A DNA stretch of 64,000 nt from Shewanella saliphila (GCF_014648295.1 NZ_BMQV01000024.1:1-64000); one strand, 5' to 3'; shown: positions 37,118 to 47,373, counted from the first letter of the stretch. The notes: a model not told the origin generated them from the letters alone. Made by a program: numbers and translations.

Positions 37118-37681
37118 ATGCAAGTTAACCGATGTGGCTGGGTAAGTGAAGATCCTTTGTATCAAGATTATCATGATAACGTTTGGGGCAGACCTCAATA
37201 CGATGCAAAGCAGTTATTTGCCAAGTTATGTTTAGATGGTCAGCAAGCAGGTTTGTCTTGGATTACTATTTTAAAAAAGCAGCAAAACTATGAGCAATTA
37301 TTTGCCGGATTTCAGCCTAGTTTGATTGCAGAGTTTGACCAAGACAAAGTTGAAGCACTAATGCTTGAGCCAGGCATCGTGCGCAACCGATTAAAAATAA
37401 ACTCGATCATCAAAAACGCTAAAGCGTATGTGGCGTTTGTTGAGCAGGGAAATGATTTTTCTACTTTTTTATGGGATTTCGTTGGTGGAAGCCCTAAGGT
37501 CAATCATTTTGAAAACTCAAGCCAGGTGCCAGCTCAAACCCCAGAATCTGAAGCGATGTCTAAAGCGCTTAAAAAGTTAGGCTTTAACTTTGTTGGGCCA
37601 ACTATTTGTTATGCGTTTATGCAGGCCGTTGGAATGGTGAATGACCACACGACAGATTGCCATTGTTATGGTCAGTATTGA
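37118..37681 (+). CDS. tag: DNA-3-methyladenine glycosylase I
   Basis: Tag excises 3-methyladenine from alkylated DNA. The 187 residues equal E. coli Tag in length. Zinc ligands Cys6, His19, His177 and Cys181 and the stacking Tyr18 are present. The residue that aligns with E. coli Glu38, which recognises the base, is Asp40 ('LCLDGQQAGLSWIT' in place of 'LEGQQAGLSW'); this is a conservative change at a key position. It is a single gene divergent from glyQ, followed by the hairpin-rich element. Confidence 0.95.
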   Translation: MQVNRCGWVSEDPLYQDYHDNVWGRPQYDAKQLFAKLCLDGQQAGLSWITILKKQQNYEQLFAGFQPSLIAEFDQDKVEALMLEPGIVRNRLKINSIIKNAKAYVAFVEQGNDFSTFLWDFVGGSPKVNHFENSSQVPAQTPESEAMSKALKKLGFNFVGPTICYAFMQAVGMVNDHTTDCHCYGQY

Positions 37682-37688
37682 TTACCTT

Positions 37689-37708
37689 TAAAACTCATTT
37701 CTGTTAAT
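37689..37708 (+). repeat. 20-bp direct repeat, left copy
   Basis: The 20 bases TAAAACTCATTTCTGTTAAT recur exactly at 38001-38020. The copies bracket the hairpin-rich intergenic element. This copy begins 8 bases after the tag stop. Confidence 0.85.
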
Positions 37709-38000
37709 TATGTGACCAATCAGAGTCACTCAGATTGTTCAGTTTGAGGCGCATTGTTGAAATAATGGTTATTCCCTTCTAAGACAATGCAACAAAGTAA
37801 TGGACAGTCTGAGTGCCTCCTACAAGGCGGGTTTCTGTGCTTTTATGCTGCTTAATAGCATTTTGACGTACGACTGCATGGATGCAGAAGGTAGAGCAAC
37901 GCAGGAGCAGTTGCCGAGAGCAACTATGCCTACAATTCTATTACTTACCTAGAAGGCACAGAACTCCCGCTGAATGACCAGATAATTAGTGGAATTGGTA
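37709..38000. repeat. Hairpin-rich intergenic element (MITE-like or structured RNA candidate)
   Basis: This 292-base non-coding insert holds two nested palindromic modules. Module A pairs 37727-37738 with 37804-37815 (12 pairs, one G-T) around an inner stem 37751-37758 / 37783-37790. Module B pairs 37827-37843 with 37953-37970 with small bulges, around smaller hairpins at 37845-37861, 37874-37887 and 37910-37924. Exact 20-bp direct repeats flank it. No ORF of useful length is inside. It looks like a mobile palindromic repeat of the kind dispersed in marine gammaproteobacteria, but its family and copy number are not known to me. Confidence 0.6.
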
Positions 38001-38020
38001 TAAAACTCATTTCTGTTAAT
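38001..38020 (+). repeat. 20-bp direct repeat, right copy
   Basis: Exact copy of 37689-37708, immediately followed by the palindromic terminator that contains a parS site. Confidence 0.85.
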
Positions 38021-38021
38021 A

Positions 38022-38053
38022 AAAAAGGGTGTTCCACGTGGAACACCCTTTTT
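38022..38053. terminator. 32-bp perfect palindrome acting as bidirectional terminator
   Basis: A 16-bp perfect inverted repeat, centred between 38037 and 38038, begins with five A and ends with five T. It lies between tag and the convergent amidohydrolase gene. Its central 16 bases are a parS site. Confidence 0.8.
38030..38045. promoter_or_regulatory. parS: parS site 1 (ParB binding), inside a terminator palindrome
   Basis: TGTTCCACGTGGAACA, a fully symmetric 16-mer of the chromosomal parS consensus (TGTTNCACGTGNAACA). It is about 20 kb from oriC. Confidence 0.88.
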
Positions 38054-38081
38054 ACTTATTCACATTATTAGAGTGAGAATG

Positions 38082-41000
38082 CTAGATCTTTTCAAAGAAA
38101 AACGCTTTACGCTTTTGCTTATCACCATTTAATTCGTTCATGGTTTCTGAGTTAAATAACTTACCGTTTATCATGGTGTAAGTCACTTTATCGGTACTAC
38201 GGATATCTGTTAATGGATCGCCGTCAATCACAATGAGGTCGGCTAATTTACCTGGTTTAATTGAACCTAGCTGATGATCCATGCCGAAGGTGGTGGCAGG
38301 ATTAATGGTGGCCGTTTTGAGCACATCCATATTACTCATGCCGCCTTGTGCGAACATCCACATTTCCCAATGAGCCGCTAACCCTTCGCGTTGACCATGG
38401 GCGCCAATATTAACTTTAACACCTAAATCATTCAGTTCATTGGCCACTCTGGCAACATTAAAGTGGTTATAGTGCTCGTCTGGCGCGGTGGTTCTGCGCA
38501 TTGAGCGAGCGTCTAAAATCTCATGCGGTACATACATGCTTAAGCGTGGGTGAGCCCAGACATCGGTTTTGTCGTACCAGTAATGTTCACCTGATATGCC
38601 ACCATAAGAAACAACTAGTGTTGGCGTATAGTTAACTTTGGTTTGGCTCCAGAATTGCTTAATGTCACTGTAAATAGACGCCACAGGTAATGAGTGTTCT
38701 AAAGTTGTGTGTCCGTCAGCGGCCATTGATAAGTTGTGTTGCAATAAACTGCCACCCTCAGGAACCACCATCATTTCGAGTTCACGCGCTGCGGCAATAA
38801 TTTGCTGACGTTGATCTCGACGAGGTTGGTTGTAACTTTTAACACTGAATGCGCCGACTTTTTTAAGGCGCTCTAGGTGAAACTTTGCATCATCTAACGA
38901 ATCAACATGTGAGGTGTAACCTGGTAGGTTGGCGCCATATAAAATGGTGCCTGTTGAAAAGATCCTTGGACCGACAATTTTGCCCGCCTTTTGTTGCTCT
39001 GATGCGGCAAATATTTCGGTAGTATCATTTGATGGGTCATGAATAGAGGTCACGCCTAGGGACAATCCTGAATATAATGCCCAGTTTTGTTGCGGGATAA
39101 TTTCATCATCTGCTTGTCCACCATGTGCATGGGCATCAAATAAACCAGGCATAATGGTTTTACCGCTAATATCGATAACCTGTGCGTTATCCGGAATTGC
39201 TAATGTCTCATCACCAACCTGGCTAATTTTATTGTCTTTTACAATAACAACGCCATTGTCGATGACCTGGTCATTTTCCATGGTAATGACTTTACCACTG
39301 ACAAATACCACTGTTCCACGTGGAACATCTGCTTTATCTTTAAAGCCAATGGCAGTCACTTTGGGTTCTACTTTTTTGTTTGATTTGCTGTATTGAGTGT
39401 CAACATCAGCTTGATATAGCTCAGGGCCTAATGTCCAATATAGTTGGTTGTTTTTACCATTCCAGCTGATGCTTTCACCTGCACGGGCACTTAATTGGCT
39501 AATAGGTAAGTTAGTGGCTTTAGGTCCAATGGCAATGGTTTCACCGTGTTTGGCAAACGGGGTTACATATACTCTAAAGCGTTCTGCAAAGGCTAGGTGT
39601 TCACCATCTGGCGATAAACGAAACTCTGTTGCGTGGTCACTGGTGTAATGGGTACGCCTTTCAAAGCCATTCATGCCGATTGAGGCGAACTCTGGGGTTT
39701 TACCAAAATCCATAAAATACACTCGGTCTGAGTCTGCACCAAATTGCGGTTGATGGCCGCTGGCAGTTAGTTTGGTACTTTGTTTACCTTTGATATCGAC
39801 TTTATATAAGCCCGGTTCTTGTGACCAGGTACGTGGAGTCATGTATCCGCCACGGGCTTTGCGGTACACAATGTAGTCGCCATCAGGCGAGAAGGTTGGC
39901 TCGACATATTTACCTGGTTCATTGGTTAATACTTTGGCTTTGCCACCACGAGAACTGACAACGCTTACAGTGCCTTGATGCTGATCATTCCAGGTAGTAA
40001 ATACAATGTCTTTACCGTCGCGAGACCACTGCGGGAATAGCTCGTTAATATCATCATCTAAACGGGTCAGGCGTTTATGTTTGCCGTCTTTAATATCACG
40101 GATCCAAATTTTTCCTAGGGCTTCGAATACAACTTTTTCACCGTTAGGTGATACTTGAGCCATACGTAACATTTTTACGTCGAATTCATCTTGATCTAGG
40201 TTTTGCGTGAAACGAACCGCCGGCTGCACATCGCGTTGGCCTTTAATGCTAAATGGAATGTCGCTGAGCTTTTTGCTGTCGACATCAAGTTTATTAATTT
40301 TTCCTTGGGCCCAAAACACAATGTGCTTGTTGTCTTTGGTCCACGACATTGTTGGGTACACACCATGAATCGCCCAGGTTTCTTGCATATCGCGGTCAAG
40401 CTTATCGTACAGTTTGGTTTCTGCACCTGACTTTAAATCAAGTGAGTACAGCGTTGACTGAAATCCATCACGTTTAATATACGCTAATGTTTTGCCATCA
40501 GGGCTTGGCGTTGGGCGGATTGCGCCACCAGTACCTTCAATCAATACTTCGATATCGCCAGTTTGGGTGTCATAACGCTTAATTTTATAAATGCCTTTTA
40601 CTGAGTCTTTAGAGTAGTGAAAGGTTTTACCTGGCGTTGCGTCCTGACTAAAGTAAATATAGCGGCCATCTGGCGAGTAGGCTGGTTCACCTAAGTCTTT
40701 TTGCTCGTTTGGACGTTCGGTTAATTTAACGCCTTCACCACCTGCAACGTGATACATCCATACTTCGCCTGCGCCTAAGCTGCGGGTACCTGTGTAATGC
40801 TTACGAGCTACAAGGTATTGCGAGTCTGGACTCCATGCAGGGCTGTTGAGTAATCTAAAGGTTTCTTTGGTGACAGGATGTGGATTTGAGCCATCTGCAT
40901 CCATAATCCAGATATTATCACCGCCATCTTCATCGCTGGTAAAGGCAATGTATTTACCATCAGGACTATAAACAGGCTGCATTTGCCAGGCGATACCTTG

Positions 41001-41267
41001 TGCAATTGGCTTGGCTTCGCCACCTGAAATTGGCATTTGATATATATCACCTAGTAGGTCAAACACGATGTTTTTACCGTCAGGCGACACATTGACGTTC
41101 ATCCAGGTGCCTTCGGTGACATTAATATCAATTTGTTGCAGTTGAGCATTCTCTGGTGAGTTAACTTGCCATTTCGTTGTGTCATCTTCAGCGGCAATAC
41201 TTGCAGTGTTCATACCGAGTGATAGGGCTATTGCTGCATAAATAGGTGTCAATTTTGATGTAAACAT
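38082..41267 (-). CDS. Exported TolB-like beta-propeller / amidohydrolase fusion protein
   Basis: The 1061-residue protein has an N-terminal signal peptide (about 1-26, 'AAIALSLGMNTASIAA'). Then come repeated WD40-like PD40 units through about residue 620 (pattern 'SPDGKYIAFTSDEDGGDNIWIMDADGS'). The C-terminal part (about 650-1050) is an imidazolonepropionase-type amidohydrolase with the metal-binding 'MPGLFDAHAHGG', later His in 'TTLEHSLP' and 'NIGAHGQ'. It is probably periplasmic. Substrate unknown; family members are annotated as amidohydrolases or peptidase-like. A parS site (39312-39327) lies inside its coding sequence. Single gene, convergent with tag. Confidence 0.9.
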   Translation of the reverse strand: MFTSKLTPIYAAIALSLGMNTASIAAEDDTTKWQVNSPENAQLQQIDINVTEGTWMNVNVSPDGKNIVFDLLGDIYQMPISGGEAKPIAQGIAWQMQPVYSPDGKYIAFTSDEDGGDNIWIMDADGSNPHPVTKETFRLLNSPAWSPDSQYLVARKHYTGTRSLGAGEVWMYHVAGGEGVKLTERPNEQKDLGEPAYSPDGRYIYFSQDATPGKTFHYSKDSVKGIYKIKRYDTQTGDIEVLIEGTGGAIRPTPSPDGKTLAYIKRDGFQSTLYSLDLKSGAETKLYDKLDRDMQETWAIHGVYPTMSWTKDNKHIVFWAQGKINKLDVDSKKLSDIPFSIKGQRDVQPAVRFTQNLDQDEFDVKMLRMAQVSPNGEKVVFEALGKIWIRDIKDGKHKRLTRLDDDINELFPQWSRDGKDIVFTTWNDQHQGTVSVVSSRGGKAKVLTNEPGKYVEPTFSPDGDYIVYRKARGGYMTPRTWSQEPGLYKVDIKGKQSTKLTASGHQPQFGADSDRVYFMDFGKTPEFASIGMNGFERRTHYTSDHATEFRLSPDGEHLAFAERFRVYVTPFAKHGETIAIGPKATNLPISQLSARAGESISWNGKNNQLYWTLGPELYQADVDTQYSKSNKKVEPKVTAIGFKDKADVPRGTVVFVSGKVITMENDQVIDNGVVIVKDNKISQVGDETLAIPDNAQVIDISGKTIMPGLFDAHAHGGQADDEIIPQQNWALYSGLSLGVTSIHDPSNDTTEIFAASEQQKAGKIVGPRIFSTGTILYGANLPGYTSHVDSLDDAKFHLERLKKVGAFSVKSYNQPRRDQRQQIIAAARELEMMVVPEGGSLLQHNLSMAADGHTTLEHSLPVASIYSDIKQFWSQTKVNYTPTLVVSYGGISGEHYWYDKTDVWAHPRLSMYVPHEILDARSMRRTTAPDEHYNHFNVARVANELNDLGVKVNIGAHGQREGLAAHWEMWMFAQGGMSNMDVLKTATINPATTFGMDHQLGSIKPGKLADLIVIDGDPLTDIRSTDKVTYTMINGKLFNSETMNELNGDKQKRKAFFFEKI
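39312..39327. promoter_or_regulatory. parS: parS site 2, inside the amidohydrolase coding sequence
   Basis: Second perfect TGTTCCACGTGGAACA. On the reverse strand it encodes V-P-R-G-T near residue 648, at the junction between propeller and amidohydrolase domains. It lies 1282 bases from site 1. Confidence 0.88.
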
Positions 41268-41451
41268 AAATTAGATTATCCGTTTGGTTTTAGATTTTAG
41301 TGGAATCAACCTGTTTCGAGTTTTGTATTAGATATTGATGTCTCTGCACACTCAAATGCGGCAAGGTGTCATTTAGAGGTTCCTTTATCGCATAAATTAC
41401 CAATAAGGTGTACAACAAATCTGTTTCAATTGATGACAGACATTAACATAG

Positions 41452-41476
41452 ATGCCCATTTATCATTAATGGGCAT
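41452..41476. other. Hairpin upstream of the amidohydrolase gene
   Basis: ATGCCCATT / AATGGGCAT with a seven-base loop lies between the amidohydrolase start and the MOSC stop. There is no T tract after it. The 272-base gap holds nothing else recognisable. Confidence 0.4.
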
Positions 41477-41539
41477 AGAGAGATGAGGGGCGAGTTTAAA
41501 GGGCAAAGCTTAAATAAAAATGAGTTACCGAGTATCTGT

Positions 41540-41983
41540 TTAAGCGATAGTGACTAGGTCATCTGGTTGAATTAAACCAGCTTGAATGACACGGCAAGTT
41601 ACACCACCACGCCAGTCTGGTAAAAGCGCTTGCTCTAAACCTGGGTGAGCCATTTCCATTTTTTTACATGGGTCGGTTTCACCGGTGATTTGCAGTTGAA
41701 GATCGGTGCCAATTGAAATGATTTTACCGACATCTTTGGCATTAAATTCATAGCCACTGATTAATAAGTTTGCTCTGCGAGTGAGCCAATCCAGGTCTGC
41801 ATTAATTTGCTCACAAGCAAGTTGCCATTGTTGTTGAGACATAACGGTTACTTGGCGTTTACCTGGGCGGCCAAAAATATCATTTTCTACACCACGTTCT
41901 ACAGTCACATTGGCACAAAATGTCGGTTTCATTACACCACGCTTTGCTGTTTTGTAAGCGATGGCTTCCAATGTGATGGCCAT
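41540..41983 (-). CDS. MOSC-domain protein
   Basis: This 147-residue protein consists of one MOSC domain (molybdenum cofactor sulfurase C-terminal), with 'GVENDIFGRPGKRQVTVMS' and a conserved Cys in 'TGETDPCKKMEMAHPGL'. MOSC proteins are predicted sulfur or metal-sulfur carriers. It lies 3 bases after tusA in the same direction, so both are in one operon, suggesting a shared sulfur-transfer role. The precise substrate is unknown. Confidence 0.9.
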   Translation of the reverse strand: MAITLEAIAYKTAKRGVMKPTFCANVTVERGVENDIFGRPGKRQVTVMSQQQWQLACEQINADLDWLTRRANLLISGYEFNAKDVGKIISIGTDLQLQITGETDPCKKMEMAHPGLEQALLPDWRGGVTCRVIQAGLIQPDDLVTIA

Positions 41984-41986
41984 GAT

Positions 41987-42232
41987 CTAAAGTCCTTTTT
42001 TGAGTAAGTATTGATAGGGTGTTTTGCTGGTGTCACTGGCAATTAATGTGTGGTCCATAAACTCACAAAAACTTGGAATATCTCTTGTGGTCGCTGGGTC
42101 ATCAGCGATAACTAGTAAGGTTTCACCCTCTGTCATTTTACGAACGGTTTTGCGGATCATCATTACGGGCTCAGGGCAGCGTAGGCCAAGTGCGTCGAGT
42201 TGATGTTGTGCTTGAGCATATATATCGGTCAT
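41987..42232 (-). CDS. tusA: Sulfur carrier protein TusA
   Basis: TusA passes persulfide sulfur from IscS to the TusBCD relay for 2-thiouridine synthesis in tRNA. The 81 residues match E. coli TusA, with the sulfur-accepting Cys19 in '[19 protein letters not shown]'. It is cotranscribed with a MOSC protein. A parS site lies about 130 bases upstream. Confidence 0.96.
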   Translation of the reverse strand: MTDIYAQAQHQLDALGLRCPEPVMMIRKTVRKMTEGETLLVIADDPATTRDIPSFCEFMDHTLIASDTSKTPYQYLLKKGL

Positions 42233-42362
42233 TGAATAAAATCTATTTTACTAGTCTAATTGCGCCAATATTACTCTTGTCAGTTATGCTTGCCAAGTTT
42301 GAGTTTGGCTAAGATATGTCGATTTGCATTGTGTTTGAGTATTTTTTAATTTTCATAGAACA

Positions 42363-42378
42363 TGTTTCACGTGGAACA
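42363..42378. promoter_or_regulatory. parS: parS site 3, between tusA and fadA
   Basis: TGTTTCACGTGGAACA matches the parS consensus, with one base off perfect symmetry. It lies in the 250-base gap between the tusA start and the fadA terminator, about 24.6 kb from oriC. The rest of that gap holds only the terminator. Confidence 0.85.
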
Positions 42379-42407
42379 TTAGCCAAAGCAGAAAAATTTA
42401 AAAATAA

Positions 42408-42434
42408 AAAAACGAGCCAAATTGGCTCGTTTTT
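42408..42434 (-). terminator. Intrinsic terminator after fadA
   Basis: AAAAACGAGCC / GGCTCGTTTTT with T tract on the reverse strand. The stem is the same sequence as in the fghA terminator (18586-18610). Confidence 0.8.
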
Positions 42435-42482
42435 AATGTTATTCGTAAACTGAGTTTTGCTCAGTTTTAAATAAAATGGTTT

Positions 42483-43649
<1,167 letters not shown>

Positions 43650-43668
43650 TTAATTCCTTTCCCACTGA

Positions 43669-45819
43669 TTAGGCTTGGTAGTAACTACCGTTGTTGGCTG
43701 CAAGTTCGCGCATAGCGTCGGTAACTTGATATAAGCCACCAAGATGTGCGTATTTGTCTGCTAGGGCAACAAAATTGGCTACGCCCATGGTATCTATGTA
43801 ACGGAATACACCACCACGGAATGGAGGGAAACCAATACCGTAAACTAGACCCATATCGCCTTCAGCAGGTGATGCAATAATGCCTTCTTCTAAACAACGA
43901 ACCGTTTCGATGATCATTGGGATCATACAGCGTGCGATGATGTCATCTGACTCAAACGTCTTTAATGCGCCAAACTCAGCGCTTAATAATTCGTAGCTTG
44001 TAGGATCAATGTCTTTTTTCGGTTTACCACGACGGTCAACTGAGTAAGCATAGAAACCTTTTGTGTTTTTTTGACCTAGACGCTTGTTTTCAAACATAAT
44101 ATCGATAGCGTCTTTGCCGTTTTTGCCCATACGATCAGGGAAACCTTCTGCCATAACCGCTTGTGCGTGATGACCTGTATCTAGGCCGACTACGTCAAGT
44201 AAGTATGCTGGGCCCATTGGCCAACCAAATTGTTTTTCCATGACTTTATCAACAGCGGCAAAGTCAGCACCTTCAGCAAGTAGGCCGCTAAAGCCTGCGA
44301 AGTATGGGAACAACACGCGGTTAACGAAGAAGCCTGGGCAGTCGTTTACTACGATTGGTGTTTTACCCATTTTGCTTGCGTAAGCGACAACCGATGCAAT
44401 GGTTTCGTCTGAACTGTGCTCGCCGCGGATAACTTCAACCAATGGCATTTTGTGCACAGGATTAAAGAAATGCATACCGCAGAAACGCTCAGGTTTTTTG
44501 AGGCTCTTTGCCAACAAGTTGATTGAAATCGTTGAAGTGTTAGATGCAATAATGGCATCTTCTGCAACTTGACCTTCAACTTCAGCCAATACTGTCGCTT
44601 TCACTTTTGGATGTTCAACAACCGCTTCAACCACGATGTCGCTACCTTTTATGGCGGCGTAATCAAGTGACGGGGTAATGTTATTTAATACTTTTGCCAT
44701 TTTCTCCGGCGTAGAGCGGCCGCGAGCAACTTGTGTTGATAGAATTTTAGCCGCTTCATTTAAGCCTAACTCTAATGCTGGCTGAGCGATGTCTTTCATC
44801 ACGATTGGCGTGCCTTTACTGGCGCTTTGGTATGCAATACCACCACCCATGATACCAGCACCTAATACTGCTGCTTGGTTAACATCTTTAGCCAGTTTGC
44901 TGGCTTTTTTCGCTTTACCTTTTACAAATTGGTCATTTAAGAAAATACCAATTAATGCTTGGGCAACATCTGTTTTAGCTAGCTTGATAAACGCTTGTGC
45001 TTCGACTTTTAATGCACCATCGCGGTCTAAACCTGCAGCTTGCTCAACCACATTCACAGCAGCCATTGGCGCTGGATAATGTTTACCCGCAACAGAGAAC
45101 ACCATGCCTTTAGCGGTAGCAAAAGACATCATGGCTTCAAGCTTTGGTAACTGAAGTGCTGATTGCTTTTTAGTACGACGTGTTTGCCAGTCAATGCTGC
45201 CATTTAATGCATCGTGCAACATTTGTAGTGCTGCTGTTTCTAAATGTTCTGGTGCAACCACGGCGTCAATGGCGCCGACTTTTAATGCATCAGCTGGGCG
45301 TTGATCTTTTGCTGTAGTGATCCACTCAACGGCATTATCTGCACCGATAACACGTGGTAAACGCACTGTGCCACCAAAACCAGGGATAATCCCCAGTTTA
45401 GTTTCTGGTAAGCCAACACGTGCATTGGTATCTGCAATACGTAAGTCGGTTGCTAAAATGGTTTCGAAACCGCCGCCCAATGCAAATCCATTAACAGCTG
45501 ATGCAGTAGGGAATGGTAGGTCTTCAAGCTTATTAAATACTGCGTTAGCTTGTTCAACCCAAGCTTGTAACGTCGCATCATCCTGCTGGAATAGACTCAA
45601 AAATTCAGTGATATCAGCACCAACAATAAAGGTGCTTTTTGCTGATGTCAGCAATAACGCTTTGATATTGGTGTTTTGCTTTATGCTGTCTAATGCAGCA
45701 TCTAATGAGGCTAGAGTTTCTCTGTCGAACTTGTTTACCGAACCAGGTGCGTTAAAACACAGTTTGGCAATATTATCTTCAAGTAACTCAACCTGAATGG
45801 TAGGGCTTTGGTAGATCAT
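43669..45819 (-). CDS. fadB: Fatty acid oxidation complex alpha subunit
   Basis: FadB combines enoyl-CoA hydratase/isomerase (about 1-190) with 3-hydroxyacyl-CoA dehydrogenase (about 310-716). The 716 residues contain the hydratase region '[12 protein letters not shown]', 'GFALGGGFE', the NAD-binding '[16 protein letters not shown]' and '[17 protein letters not shown]'. It is the first gene of fadBA; a palindrome fitting a PsrA site lies upstream. Confidence 0.98.
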   Translation of the reverse strand: MIYQSPTIQVELLEDNIAKLCFNAPGSVNKFDRETLASLDAALDSIKQNTNIKALLLTSAKSTFIVGADITEFLSLFQQDDATLQAWVEQANAVFNKLEDLPFPTASAVNGFALGGGFETILATDLRIADTNARVGLPETKLGIIPGFGGTVRLPRVIGADNAVEWITTAKDQRPADALKVGAIDAVVAPEHLETAALQMLHDALNGSIDWQTRRTKKQSALQLPKLEAMMSFATAKGMVFSVAGKHYPAPMAAVNVVEQAAGLDRDGALKVEAQAFIKLAKTDVAQALIGIFLNDQFVKGKAKKASKLAKDVNQAAVLGAGIMGGGIAYQSASKGTPIVMKDIAQPALELGLNEAAKILSTQVARGRSTPEKMAKVLNNITPSLDYAAIKGSDIVVEAVVEHPKVKATVLAEVEGQVAEDAIIASNTSTISINLLAKSLKKPERFCGMHFFNPVHKMPLVEVIRGEHSSDETIASVVAYASKMGKTPIVVNDCPGFFVNRVLFPYFAGFSGLLAEGADFAAVDKVMEKQFGWPMGPAYLLDVVGLDTGHHAQAVMAEGFPDRMGKNGKDAIDIMFENKRLGQKNTKGFYAYSVDRRGKPKKDIDPTSYELLSAEFGALKTFESDDIIARCMIPMIIETVRCLEEGIIASPAEGDMGLVYGIGFPPFRGGVFRYIDTMGVANFVALADKYAHLGGLYQVTDAMRELAANNGSYYQA

Positions 45820-45962
45820 TGCTTGCTTCCTTATTGCTTAAAAGCGACTTCCACATCTTATTTACTGTGCAGTTATCAAGCTAAATTCACAGCAGTTTAG
45901 GCCATCTATTGACCAATTGATTGTCAGTGTGCGACTAAATGAGAAAAATTACAACACCCAAT

Positions 45963-45978
45963 TTAAACGGCCGTTTAA
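45963..45978. promoter_or_regulatory. Candidate PsrA/FadR-type operator upstream of fadBA
   Basis: TTAAACGGCCGTTTAA is a perfect 16-bp palindrome with the AAAC-N4-GTTT core associated with PsrA, the TetR-family fatty-acid-responsive repressor of Shewanella and Pseudomonas. It lies in the divergent gap between fadB and pepQ. The assignment is from motif recognition and position. Confidence 0.55.
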
Positions 45979-46053
45979 TTTTTTATCATCTAGCGATGCG
46001 TTTTCTAGTTTGTGATAGACTTATTGGGTTAAAACTTATCAAAGGGACAATCT

Positions 46054-47373
46054 ATGGATCAGTTAGCCCATCTATATCATGCGCATATTACCGAGCTTAA
46101 TCGTCGTGTTGCTGATATTTGTCAACGTGAAAACCTTGCCGGCATTGTGATTCACTCGGGGCAACCTCATAGACAATTTTTAGATGATCTAAATTATCCC
46201 TTTAAAGTAAATCCACAATTTAAAGCTTGGCTGCCAATTTTAGACACCCCTAACTGTTGGGTAATTGCTAATGGCCAAGACAAGCCGACTTTAGTGTTTT
46301 ACCGTCCGGTAGATTTTTGGCATAAAGTGAATGATGTGCCACAAACTTTTTGGACAGAACATTTTAATATTCAATTATTAACAAAGCCTGATCGCATTGC
46401 TGATTACTTACCTAAAAATATGACCGCATGGGCCTATATCGGTGAGCACTTGGATGTGGCTGATGTGTTAGGTTTTACTGCCCGTAACCCTGATGCTGTG
46501 ATGAATTACTTACATTATCATCGCGCTGATAAAACACAGTATGAGCTTGAGTGTTTGCGCCGCGCCAACCAAATTGCCGTTAAAGGCCATTTAGCGGCCA
46601 AAAATGCGTTTTATAATGGGGCGAGTGAGTTCGAAATTCAGCAGTGCTATTTATTGGAAATCGGCCAAGGTGAAAATGATGTTCCCTATGGCAATATTGT
46701 CGCATTAAATCAAAATTCTGCGATTTTACATTACACCGCACTTGAGCATACTAAACCTGAACAAAGGTTATCTTTTTTGATTGATGCGGGTGCTAATTTT
46801 TATGGGTATGCTGCTGATATTACACGTACTTATGCTTTTGAGAAAAACCGTTTTTATCAATTAATTGTCGCGCTTAATAAAGTGCAACTCGCCATTATTG
46901 AACAAATGAAACCCGGCGTTAAATATGTTGATTTACATATTGCGACACATGAGCATATTGGCCAATTACTCGTTGATTTTGAACTTGCAACCGGCACAAT
47001 TGAGCAATTAGTTGCACAAGGTATTACCAATGCTTTTTTCCCTCATGGCTTAGGGCATATGTTAGGGTTGCAGGTGCATGATATGGGCGGTTATGCTCAT
47101 GATGAACGAGGAACGCACATTGCTGCGCCAGATGCGCATCCATTTCTACGCTGCACTCGTGTTTTAGCCGCAAATCAGGTGCTAACAGTTGAGCCGGGTA
47201 TTTATATTATTGATACCTTACTTGAACAACTATCGCCGTCAGCAAAACAAATGATTAACTGGAAAACGGTAGATGAATTGCGGCCTTTTGGTGGGATCAG
47301 AATAGAAGATAACGTAATCGTGCATCAAAACCGGGTCGAAAACATGACAAGAGAGTTTGGTTTAGTTGATTGA
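46054..47373 (+). CDS. pepQ: Xaa-Pro dipeptidase
   Basis: PepQ hydrolyses dipeptides with C-terminal proline using two metal ions. The 439 residues have the creatinase N-domain and the pita-bread catalytic domain with metal-site segments '[19 protein letters not shown]', '[16 protein letters not shown]', 'LTVEPGIY' and 'GGIRIEDN'. It overlaps the start of yigZ and is divergent from fadBA, as in E. coli. Confidence 0.97.
   Translation: MDQLAHLYHAHITELNRRVADICQRENLAGIVIHSGQPHRQFLDDLNYPFKVNPQFKAWLPILDTPNCWVIANGQDKPTLVFYRPVDFWHKVNDVPQTFWTEHFNIQLLTKPDRIADYLPKNMTAWAYIGEHLDVADVLGFTARNPDAVMNYLHYHRADKTQYELECLRRANQIAVKGHLAAKNAFYNGASEFEIQQCYLLEIGQGENDVPYGNIVALNQNSAILHYTALEHTKPEQRLSFLIDAGANFYGYAADITRTYAFEKNRFYQLIVALNKVQLAIIEQMKPGVKYVDLHIATHEHIGQLLVDFELATGTIEQLVAQGITNAFFPHGLGHMLGLQVHDMGGYAHDERGTHIAAPDAHPFLRCTRVLAANQVLTVEPGIYIIDTLLEQLSPSAKQMINWKTVDELRPFGGIRIEDNVIVHQNRVENMTREFGLVD

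Noticed and set aside
41452-41476. Hairpin before the amidohydrolase gene as a terminator of tusA-MOSC
   Set aside because: There is no T tract on either strand after the stem, so it was listed only as a hairpin of unknown function.
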